From Gammaproteobacteria bacterium (GTDB lineage Bacteria; Pseudomonadota; Gammaproteobacteria; Thiomicrospirales; Thiomicrospiraceae), in assembly GCA_013153955.1 (NCBI GenBank), contig JAADDM010000069.1, forward strand, positions 1-8,394: 8,394 nt of DNA, written 5' to 3'. The notes below the pieces were generated by a model. That model was not told the DNA's origin, did not search any database, and was given only the letters and a program-made list of their open reading frames with translations. Positions 1 to 5,969 of the stretch are shown here, in pieces. The translations under genes and the position numbers were made by a program. Numbering within the stretch: the first letter of the stretch is position 1; the number at the start of each line of letters is the position of its first letter.

Positions 1-246
1 TACGTACATTTACCAAATAAATATTCAATCAGGCCTGGTAGCTCTCTTTACCCATAAAAAACAAACAATTTTTTAAGGTTCACTTACTCCCCTTTGCAAT
101 AACGTCCACCAGAATACTGTGGTCTAAGCCTAAATACTAAGCTGATTATCCTCGTTTATCAGCAAAAACTACCTAATCTCTAAAGAGCATTTTTTAGCCT
201 TGCTTTCAAGCCCTAAAACCGCCCTTTTATCCACTTTAATGCGCTA
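1..246. other. AT-rich stretch without a recognisable gene
   Basis: No convincing coding region is visible on either strand. The plus-strand frames that are open at the left edge stop within the first 80 bases, so at most they hold the last codons of a gene lying outside the window. In many gammaproteobacteria zapA lies just upstream of the 6S RNA gene, but nothing here can be recognised as the end of zapA. A weak 6-bp inverted repeat, GCTGAT (141-146) and ATCAGC (158-163), is followed by five A on the plus strand. It has no T-run and is not a good terminator. Confidence 0.5.
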
Positions 247-283
247 TTGACACTTCTATTTTGCATAGCTAATTTGATATAAT
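247..283 (+). promoter_or_regulatory. Promoter(s) of the 6S RNA gene
   Basis: A perfect TATAAT (278-283) is preceded by TGA (275-277), giving an extended -10 element TGnTATAAT. It predicts transcription start near 290, which matches the 5' end of the 6S RNA closing stem. A perfect TTGACA lies at 247-252, but 25 bases from TATAAT, too far to be its partner. At 17-base spacing TTGACA instead faces TAATTT (270-275). The simplest reading is a strong extended -10 promoter, possibly overlapping a second sigma-70 promoter that would start about 8 bases upstream. Tandem promoters are known for E. coli ssrS; here they are inferred from motifs only. Confidence 0.75.
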
Positions 284-289
284 TTAGCC

Positions 290-466
290 ACGGCACATGG
301 TGACTGGTCATAAACCCCTTTCCGATAATTATTATATTGGGGTCAGATGCTTGAAATGGTGCGCATCTCGTTAGCTTGCTAACCCGAGAAGCCTAAATTT
401 CATGAGGAGACTGCCACCTTGAACTTCTCGGTTCCAGGATTTTTGGTCAGTTGTCATGTGCTTCCC
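290..466 (+). ncRNA. ssrS: 6S RNA
   Basis: 6S RNA is a regulatory RNA that mimics an open promoter and traps sigma-70 RNA polymerase, mainly in stationary phase. The ends pair to form the closing stem: 293-310 pairs continuously with 444-461, 18 pairs including four G-U. The blocks CGAGAAGCCTAAA (385-397) and ACCTTGAAC (416-424) match conserved segments of E. coli 6S RNA. The apical part folds as an irregular hairpin: TGAAAT (352-357) with ATTTCA (397-402), and TCTCG plus TTAGC (366-375) with GCTAA (378-382) and CGAGA (385-389). Length of about 175-180 nt fits the family (184 nt in E. coli). The exact ends are inferred from the promoter and the stem. Its place just upstream of the cyclo-ligase gene is the classic gammaproteobacterial arrangement, and fau is probably read through from the same transcript. 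Confidence 0.92.
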
Positions 467-537
467 TTTTAGACCCTTCCCAAACCAACACCACTCCGCT
501 AAGATAATCCTTTACTCTTTGATGCGTGTATTTTTAA

Positions 538-1422
538 ATGAACTCTCCTTTTACGCCCAATATAGAAAATACAACGAATACCTCTATGTCCACTGCTAAG
601 CTCAGAACGCATATACGAAGCCTTAGAAGAAGCCTGACCCCACAGCAACAAGCTGAACATGCACACCAAGCTTTAACCCACTTAATCTCCTATTTAGAAC
701 ACCAATCAACGCCCCCACAAAAGATTGCCCTATTTTTAAGCCAAGATGGTGAGCTTGATACCCAACCGGTGATTGACTACCTTTGGCAGAATACCGACCA
801 CGCACTTTACTTGCCTGTATTGGAACGCCCTAATACGACTAATACAGCTGGTGCGCCTAATGCAGTTGGACAACCGAGCACGAAGATGTGCTTTATGTGC
901 TACACGCCTGAGAGTGTGATGGTTAAGAACCATTTCAATATATTAGAGCCGGTAACCCCCACGGTTATGGAAGCGGCCAGAGAACAGGTTGTAAAACCGA
1001 CCCTAAAATCTACTTTAGCGTCTGTAAAAGGCGAAACAATGAAACCTGACTCAGAGAAAAATTCCGCTCTAAACAACAAGGCCTGCGTCTTTCAAGGGCC
1101 GGTTGAGGGCTGTGATTTAGATATGGTGTTAATGCCGTTGGTGGCGTTTGATTTACAGGGCAATCGCATGGGCATGGGCGGGGGCTATTATGATCGTGCG
1201 TTTGCGTTTAAATTGCAGGCGGACTCACAAACTAAGTCACAAACTAAGTCACAGTCAACACAACCACCAAACTCCCTCCCTCAATCACCAGCGCCTAAAA
1301 CAGTCCCACAGCTCATCGGCTGGGCACATAGTTGCCAAGCGGTTAATCAGCTGAACAGTGAGGTGTGGGATGTGCCACTAGATAGCCTCATCACTGAAAA
1401 GGGCTTAATTGAGTTTAAGTAG
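538..1422 (+). CDS. fau: 5-formyltetrahydrofolate cyclo-ligase, with insertions
   Basis: Cytosolic enzyme that converts 5-formyl-THF to 5,10-methenyl-THF using ATP (also called ygfA or MTHFS). Visible family blocks are GELDT (71-75), YLPVLERP (91-98), NILEP (134-138), DLDMVLMPLVAFD (193-205), the glycine-rich nucleotide-binding motif MGMGGGYYDR (211-220), IGWAHSCQ (260-267) and VWDVPLD (276-282). At 294 aa it is about 100 residues longer than usual. The excess lies between blocks: roughly 99-115, 139-190 and 226-256, all polar and low-complexity, while the motifs are intact. The third holds a 12-bp tandem repeat. I give the longest frame: a stop lies just upstream of the ATG at 538. Neither 538 nor the in-frame ATG at 586 has a clear ribosome binding site, and conserved sequence begins only near residue 22, so 586 (MSTAKLRT) is an equally likely start. 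It lies directly downstream of 6S RNA and is probably co-transcribed with it. Confidence 0.9.
   Translation: MNSPFTPNIENTTNTSMSTAKLRTHIRSLRRSLTPQQQAEHAHQALTHLISYLEHQSTPPQKIALFLSQDGELDTQPVIDYLWQNTDHALYLPVLERPNTTNTAGAPNAVGQPSTKMCFMCYTPESVMVKNHFNILEPVTPTVMEAAREQVVKPTLKSTLASVKGETMKPDSEKNSALNNKACVFQGPVEGCDLDMVLMPLVAFDLQGNRMGMGGGYYDRAFAFKLQADSQTKSQTKSQSTQPPNSLPQSPAPKTVPQLIGWAHSCQAVNQLNSEVWDVPLDSLITEKGLIEFK
1225..1253 (+). repeat. 12-bp tandem repeat inside fau
   Basis: The unit TCACAAACTAAG occurs at 1225-1236 and 1237-1248, followed by a partial third copy (TCACA, 1249-1253). It is a multiple of three and encodes SQTKSQTKSQ-type sequence, so the frame is kept. It lies in the non-conserved third insertion of the cyclo-ligase and suggests growth by slippage. 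Confidence 0.85.
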
Positions 1423-1493
1423 GCTTAGCAAAGCTTCGTTCAAATAGAAGGTTATTGAATCCACTCAAAGCCACAGCCTAATCGACAGGCATA

Positions 1494-1524
1494 AAAAAAG
1501 CACTTCAAATTGAAGTGCTTTTTT
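1494..1524. terminator. Bidirectional intrinsic terminator between fau and the amidase gene
   Basis: The stem pairs 1494-1507 with 1511-1524 and has a 3-base loop. The GCACTTCA / TGAAGTGC core is flanked by a run of seven A on the left and six T on the right. It therefore reads as a hairpin plus U-run on both strands. It lies 72 bases after the fau stop and 95 bases after the amidase stop, so it can end both convergent transcripts. Confidence 0.88.
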
Positions 1525-1618
1525 ATACGAATCATGGCGAATAGTCTCTACAGTGCTGGCCCCTGTGTAAAGCTTGTCTCTATCATCATGCTTGATAACG
1601 GAGACTTATTCGTAAGGC

Positions 1619-3421
1619 CTACAGCCCAGCAACGACTTTATCTGACAGTGGAATTTTAACGTTGCGACCAACGTATAGCTCGTTTGAGTTTTTAATGTGG
1701 TTTAGACGTTTTAGCAACTTAGTTGAGACTTGATAGTTCTCTGCAATTTGTGACAAGGTATCACCCGGCTGAACTTTATAGTGAACATAAAGCGACTCGC
1801 CCCAACGTGGCTTTTGAGCGTTCTTTGTCACAAACTTGCTTAGGCCTTTTACAATCGCACTGGCCATTTTGGTTTGAAAACTTGAACTCATTAAGTTACG
1901 TGCTTCATGCGGGTTAGAGATAAAAGCCGTTTCAATCAGAAGTGAAGGCATATCAATCGACTTAAGCACCGCAAACCCTGCTGACTGCACGGAGTGTTTG
2001 TGCATTTTTACTTTCTTCTGCATCTCCCCTAATACTGTACTGGCCAGCTTACGACTGGCTCTGATATTGGCCTCACGTGTTAAATCACTTAACGCAAATG
2101 CAACGTCTTCATCACGGCCTTCTAACTTAATATCCTGTAGCGAGGCATTTTCGCTCTGTGCCAATAACTTCGCCATCACACTACTTGCGCCACCGCGTGA
2201 CAACACATAAACAGAGCCACCTCTAACAGAGTGGTCGTGAAAGGCATCGGCATGAATCGAGATAAACATGTCCGCATCTTGGGCTTTGGCGATGCTGACA
2301 CGCTCTTTAAGCGGAATAAAAACATCTTTGGTGCGCGTTAACACCGCACGCATACCCGGCTGACGATCAATTAGGCGCTTTAGCTCTTTAGCCATTTTTA
2401 ACGTTGCGTCTTTCTCGTGCAGTTTGTTATGACCAATCGCACCCACATCTTTACCGCCATGCCCTGCATCGACTGCGATGACCAGCATTTTAGGTTTTGA
2501 GAAAACCGCACTGTCTTTGCTAAGTAGCGACTTAACCGCAGACTCAGCTTTAGGAGATGATTTTGGCGCAACTTTTGCGACTTTAACAGATTGCTTTGGA
2601 GTAACCGTCTTAACTGTCGCCATATCAACCAGAGGCGTTACTTTTTTGACGGCTGTTTTTTTGACAGGCTTAGCTGTCGATGTCTGCGCAAGCTGAATGC
2701 CCGTTTTGGGAGCGGCTTTTGCGACCGTTTTAGTGACTGTTTTCGGGGTGGATTTAGCCATGCTTTTTACAGCTGGCTTTACCAAGGGGTTAGAAGATGA
2801 TTTAGAAGCGAGTTTAGCAGATGACTTCAAAGCTGAACTCTTCGCAACCTTAGTAACGGCTTTAGTTGCTGACTTTGCCCCTAATTTAGGCGTAACTTTG
2901 TGGGTTACTTTAGCAGGTGCTTGCTTCGCTAATTTAACCGCCGCAGGCTTTGAAGCCTTAGCCGTGGTCTGTGATGGCGCGGTTGAATCGGTTAAATCAA
3001 TCACCAAACGGGATTTGCTTGAGCGTTTGTTAGACAACGTAAAGGCTTTGTGCTGGCCGTGCTTATGTAGGTCTAGCACCACACGCGTGCGTTGACGAGA
3101 GTCTGATACCCTAATTTTAAACAGGCGCGCATCGGTAATCACTTTTTTGTTAAACGAGAGCTGATTACTGGTTTTATAAAAATCGACCACAATTCGAGAG
3201 GGATTACTCAAGGTAGAGACACGGTATTGGTCAAGCTGATCTAAATCGAACACCACACGGGTTTTGTCGGCTGTTTGCCCAATTCTCATGCCAGACAGCT
3301 CTGGCGCTGCCGTCACTGCCGTCATCCATAGAGACAGAATCAGCAAGTTCGCCATGACAATCATGACAAAATAGGCTGAGGCTTTATCACTTAAACGTGC
3401 GTGAGAATGTATCGTGTTCAT
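1619..3421 (-). CDS. amiB: N-acetylmuramoyl-L-alanine amidase (AmiB/AmiC type)
   Basis: Periplasmic zinc amidase that cuts the bond between MurNAc and the stem peptide to separate daughter cells. Order: signal peptide (about 1-39, hydrophobic core 18-36, likely cut near AVTAA), AMIN domain (about 41-147, thought to target septal peptidoglycan), a long K/A/S/T-rich linker (148-305), Amidase_3 domain (311-531) and a C-terminal LysM domain (about 547-592, starting YKVQPGDTLSQIA). Zinc ligands are H321 (DAGHGG), E336 (HEKD) and H390 (SIHAD); the catalytic glutamate is E497 (LLIETAF). The stretch around 420-455, absent from minimal amidases, corresponds to the EnvC/NlpD-controlled autoinhibitory insert of AmiB/AmiC. 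At 600 aa it is longer than E. coli AmiB (about 445 aa), mostly because of the linker and LysM. AGGT eight bases before the ATG supports this start. It follows tsaE by 184 bases, as amiB follows tsaE in E. coli, hence the symbol; amiC cannot be excluded. Confidence 0.93.
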   Translation of the reverse strand: MNTIHSHARLSDKASAYFVMIVMANLLILSLWMTAVTAAPELSGMRIGQTADKTRVVFDLDQLDQYRVSTLSNPSRIVVDFYKTSNQLSFNKKVITDARLFKIRVSDSRQRTRVVLDLHKHGQHKAFTLSNKRSSKSRLVIDLTDSTAPSQTTAKASKPAAVKLAKQAPAKVTHKVTPKLGAKSATKAVTKVAKSSALKSSAKLASKSSSNPLVKPAVKSMAKSTPKTVTKTVAKAAPKTGIQLAQTSTAKPVKKTAVKKVTPLVDMATVKTVTPKQSVKVAKVAPKSSPKAESAVKSLLSKDSAVFSKPKMLVIAVDAGHGGKDVGAIGHNKLHEKDATLKMAKELKRLIDRQPGMRAVLTRTKDVFIPLKERVSIAKAQDADMFISIHADAFHDHSVRGGSVYVLSRGGASSVMAKLLAQSENASLQDIKLEGRDEDVAFALSDLTREANIRASRKLASTVLGEMQKKVKMHKHSVQSAGFAVLKSIDMPSLLIETAFISNPHEARNLMSSSFQTKMASAIVKGLSKFVTKNAQKPRWGESLYVHYKVQPGDTLSQIAENYQVSTKLLKRLNHIKNSNELYVGRNVKIPLSDKVVAGL

Positions 3422-3445
3422 ATTTAATGACCTATGAAATGGTTA

Positions 3446-3526
3446 AACAGGGGCGCTACAGCAATCTTTATCGGTACGCTTTGTGTGTCATACAACAATT
3501 AGCGTGCCACTTTTAACGGCCCTGTT
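3446..3526 (-). promoter_or_regulatory. Nested inverted repeats and sigma-54-like motif upstream of the amidase gene
   Basis: The tsaE-amidase gap contains an outer inverted repeat, AACAGGG (3446-3452) with CCCTGTT (3520-3526), and an inner one, GGTACGCT (3473-3480) with AGCGTGCC (3501-3508, one G-T pair). Overlapping the inner right arm, the minus strand reads GTGGCACGCTAATTGTT (3510-3494). It matches the sigma-54 consensus TGGCACG-N4-TTGCW except that the C of the -12 GC is T. A start near 3483 would leave a leader of about 62 bases. A perfect minus-strand TTGACA (3533-3528) has no good -10 partner. The promoter assignment is tentative. Confidence 0.35.
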
Positions 3527-3605
3527 ATGTCAACTTTTTGTCAGGTGTTCAATATAGACACGGTTATTAATTCAACGGTCTATTACTATCTGTCCATTCA
3601 GACAT

Positions 3606-4148
3606 CTACTCAGTGACGGGATGAGCAAACTGCTCACCCACCTTTTGAATCACTTGTTCACCCATTTTAGAGACTGCTGTCATAGTGAATAGGCGCTCAT
3701 CAGAGGCAAAATCCTGACTGACTTCATCTTGATGCTGTATGCGAATCAGGATATCGGCCTTTGGAAAAAGCGGCACACCTTTACTGGGCCACTCCACCAA
3801 AGCGACGTAACGATCGACTAACAGGTCTCTTATGGCTAAATACTCTAACTCCTCGGGGTCACAAAGTCTATACAAATCAAAGTGATGTATCGATACCTTA
3901 GAAGAATTATAGCTTTCAACAATCGTATAGGTTGGGCTTTTAACTTTTTCTTTCGGTAAAAAAGCTTGAATAAAAGCTCGTGAAAAAAAGGATTTTCCTG
4001 CGCCCAAATCGCCCTCCAAATAGACCACAACCCCCGTATTTAGGGCGTTACAGAGCTCCATTGACTCAGCAAACACCTTTGCCAAAGCCTGAGTATCAGA
4101 CTCACTCTTTAAGGGATAACGTGCCATGACCTCTGTTGTCGCTTGCAA
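3606..4148 (-). CDS. tsaE: tRNA t6A37 synthesis ATPase TsaE
   Basis: Cytosolic P-loop ATPase that works with TsaB and TsaD to transfer threonylcarbamoyl to A37 of ANN-decoding tRNAs. Numbered from the TTG start, the Walker A motif is GDLGAGKS (46-53), followed by KSPTYTIVESY (70-80), HHFDLYRL (88-95), PEELEYLAIRDLL (98-110) and VEWPSKG (118-124), all collinear with E. coli YjeE. Length is about 180 aa against roughly 155 for the family, the excess being at the C terminus. Start choice: the frame opens with GTG at 4157, but AGGAG (4161-4157) overlaps that codon and cannot serve it. The same AGGAG lies 8 bases before a TTG at 4148, which I prefer. The ATG at 4127 (MARYPLKS) is a third option with a poorly spaced GAGG. 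The gene is divergent from queG and upstream of the amidase gene. Confidence 0.94.
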   Translation of the reverse strand: MQATTEVMARYPLKSESDTQALAKVFAESMELCNALNTGVVVYLEGDLGAGKSFFSRAFIQAFLPKEKVKSPTYTIVESYNSSKVSIHHFDLYRLCDPEELEYLAIRDLLVDRYVALVEWPSKGVPLFPKADILIRIQHQDEVSQDFASDERLFTMTAVSKMGEQVIQKVGEQFAHPVTE

Positions 4149-4156
4149 AATATACA

Positions 4157-4161
4157 CTCCT
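4157..4161 (-). promoter_or_regulatory. Ribosome binding site of tsaE, pointing to a TTG start
   Basis: The minus strand reads AGGAG at 4161-4157, the best Shine-Dalgarno match near the start of tsaE. Its last G is the first base of the GTG at 4157, and it is 8 bases from the TTG at 4148-4146. This spacing favours TTG as the initiation codon. Confidence 0.55.
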
Positions 4162-4191
4162 ATTCCATAAAATATTATTTTTTGATTTTTT

Positions 4192-4204
4192 GGGGGATTC
4201 CCCC
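4192..4204. repeat. G5/C5 hairpin in the tsaE leader
   Basis: GGGGG (4192-4196), ATT, CCCCC (4200-4204) forms a short all-GC inverted repeat in very AT-rich surroundings. Two runs of six T lie directly to the left (4178-4183 and 4186-4191). As seen from tsaE, the hairpin comes first and the A-runs follow, so it is not an intrinsic terminator in that direction. On the plus strand the T-runs precede it, so it is not one there either. It may be an operator or a structure in the tsaE leader RNA; its role is unknown. Confidence 0.5.
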
Positions 4205-4226
4205 TGCTTTAACCGCTAGGTGGCTT

Positions 4227-4235
4227 ATTTTATCA
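4227..4235 (-). promoter_or_regulatory. Candidate extended -10 promoter for tsaE
   Basis: The minus strand reads TGATAAAAT (4235-4227), an extended -10 of the same form as the TGATATAAT before 6S RNA. Transcription would begin near 4220 and give a leader of about 70 bases containing the G5/C5 hairpin. No good -35 is seen. Confidence 0.35.
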
Positions 4236-4372
4236 AAGTCGTTCACTAGGCATCGCTAAGACTGTTGTAATAAAGCGCATCATAACGCCCCTCATCTCGC
4301 CCCTGAAATGATAATTTCAACCGCTTCATCATCCCTATCAACAAATAGAGCGCACCGCTGATTCAATGAGTT

Positions 4373-4381
4373 TGTTAAAAT
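4373..4381 (+). promoter_or_regulatory. Candidate extended -10 promoter for queG
   Basis: TGTTAAAAT is an extended -10 element ending at 4381. The usual spacing puts the transcription start at or next to the queG ATG at 4388, implying a leaderless mRNA. No -35 hexamer and no Shine-Dalgarno sequence are seen. It could also be a chance match in AT-rich DNA. Confidence 0.35.
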
Positions 4382-4387
4382 AACCTC

Positions 4388-5779
4388 ATGCCTAATACAC
4401 CTCAACAAACCCCATCCCAATCGCCCCCGCTCGAAGAGGCCTCTGCCACAGCTGACAAGACTGTGTCACCGCCGATAGATGAATCGTTAGCATCGCGTAT
4501 TAAAGCGTGGGGAATTGCCTTGGGCTTTGCCGATGTGGGCATAACCCATGCCGACCTGTCTGAGTATGAGGCGAACTATTTTAACTGGATAGGTCAGGAT
4601 TTTCATGGCGATATGGAGTATATGGTGCGCCACGGCACAAAACGCACGCGCCCTAACCTGCTTGAGCCCGGAACACAGAGCATTATCAGTGTGCGCATGA
4701 ACTACTTTGATACTCAGAGCAGCTCGGCGATTGAGCAGTTGCATCAAGATCAACAAGGCTATGTGTCTCGCTATGCCTTAGGCAAAGATTATCACAAACT
4801 GTTGCGTAAGCGCCTGCAACAACTGGCAGAAAAAATTGCAGATGAGGTTGAAGGCTTTCAGTACCGCGCCTTTACCGACAGCGCCCCCGTATTGGAGCGC
4901 CCGATTGCACAGCAAGCAGGGCTAGGCTTTATTGGCAAAAACAGTCTGATTATTCACCCCCGAGCCGGCTCTTGGTTTTTTCTGGGCGAGCTATACACCA
5001 ACTTAGCCCTGCCTGCTGATGTGCCTTTTAGCAAACAGGGCTGTGGCCCATGTACAGCCTGTTTAGATGAGTGCCCCACGCAGGCGATTGTAGACAACCA
5101 AGTGGTGGATGCGCGTCGCTGTATCTCCTATTTAACCATTGAGTATAAAGGCTCGATTCCTGAAGACTTGAGAGCGTTAATCGGCAACCGAATTTATGGC
5201 TGCGATGATTGTCAGCTGGTCTGCCCGTGGAATAAATTTACCGAAGATACACTGGAAGTCGCTTTTAGAGTGGATAGCCAAGCCATGCCGCTGATTAATA
5301 CGCTTCAAAACAGCACACAAGTGTCTGCTTCAACAAAGATCAAAAAAACAGGGCATCAGGCAAAGCACAAATCAGGGAATCAATTAGATCAGCAGTCGCT
5401 GCTGAGTTTATGGCATTGGACAGAGGCAGATTTTCTTAAAAAGCTGGAAGGCTCGCCTATTCGACGAATTGGTTATGCTCAGTGGTGTCGTAATCTGGCG
5501 GTGTCTATCGGTAATGTCCACTCTGCTGATGGAGAGACGCTGATGCAATTAATCTCCGCACTACAATCAAAACAGAACGTCATTAATGATTTAGTCGATG
5601 AACACATCATTTGGGCGGTTAATCGCTTACAAATTCAGCTCGATTCTGCCGAGAAATTTGAAACAACCAGGCCTGGTCAAACTGAACAAACTGAAACAAA
5701 CGCGTCTAAAAAGACTCGATTAAACACACTTAAACCGTTTATTGCACCTAAATACTACCAGCCTAAAAATAAGTCTTAG
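4388..5779 (+). CDS. queG: Epoxyqueuosine reductase QueG
   Basis: Cytosolic cobalamin- and Fe-S-dependent enzyme that reduces epoxyqueuosine to queuosine in the wobble position of tRNA(Asp, Asn, His, Tyr), the last step of the pathway. Family signatures are WGIALGFADVGIT (41-53), HGDMEYMVRHG (73-83), FTDSAPVLERPIA (162-174) with the catalytic Asp at 164, GFIGKNS (180-186), two ferredoxin-like cysteine sets, C219/C222/C225/C229 and C245/C272/C275/C279 (GNRIYGCDDCQLVCPW, 266-281), and a HEAT-like helical end containing RRIGYAQWCRNLAVSIGN (359-376). At 463 aa it exceeds the usual 350-390. The excess is a polar N-terminal tail (1-27), an insertion (about 303-336) and a polar C-terminal tail (about 420-463). 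No ribosome binding site precedes the ATG; GTG at 4463 (residue 26), nearer the conserved region, is an alternative. It is divergent from tsaE, as in E. coli except that nnr is missing between them. No clear terminator follows; 5848-5865 holds a 6-bp hairpin without a T-run. Confidence 0.95.
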   Translation: MPNTPQQTPSQSPPLEEASATADKTVSPPIDESLASRIKAWGIALGFADVGITHADLSEYEANYFNWIGQDFHGDMEYMVRHGTKRTRPNLLEPGTQSIISVRMNYFDTQSSSAIEQLHQDQQGYVSRYALGKDYHKLLRKRLQQLAEKIADEVEGFQYRAFTDSAPVLERPIAQQAGLGFIGKNSLIIHPRAGSWFFLGELYTNLALPADVPFSKQGCGPCTACLDECPTQAIVDNQVVDARRCISYLTIEYKGSIPEDLRALIGNRIYGCDDCQLVCPWNKFTEDTLEVAFRVDSQAMPLINTLQNSTQVSASTKIKKTGHQAKHKSGNQLDQQSLLSLWHWTEADFLKKLEGSPIRRIGYAQWCRNLAVSIGNVHSADGETLMQLISALQSKQNVINDLVDEHIIWAVNRLQIQLDSAEKFETTRPGQTEQTETNASKKTRLNTLKPFIAPKYYQPKNKS

Positions 5780-5969
5780 CAGAAGGGTTCTGTTTTGGCT
5801 TTAGCAATGTTTAGCATTATTCAGCGTCATATTGGCTTGCATATTAAGTTGAGCAACGACTCAACCTAAAGCGTCACTCAATACCCACCCGAAAACTTTT
5901 CAAAGCCAATTCGAAGATTCCTCAAAAAAAGACTTCAAAATTCTGTCCTTAAAAAACTGATGCTCCTTG

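Noticed and set aside
141..163. GCTGAT/ATCAGC inverted repeat as a terminator
   Set aside because: The stem is short, the loop is 11 bases, and no T-run follows on either strand.
522..599. 25-codon reading frame from ATG 522 overlapping the fau start
   Set aside because: It has no ribosome binding site and no sign of an attenuator, so it is most likely chance.
2697..3095. 132-codon open frame on the plus strand opposite the amidase gene
   Set aside because: It lies antisense to the Lys/Ala-rich linker and the AMIN domain; repetitive AAA/GCN codons leave the other strand open. It has no protein motifs or ribosome binding site.
5848..5865. GTTGAG/CTCAAC hairpin as a terminator for queG
   Set aside because: It has only 6 pairs and no T-run on either strand; at best it is a minor structure in the convergent gap.
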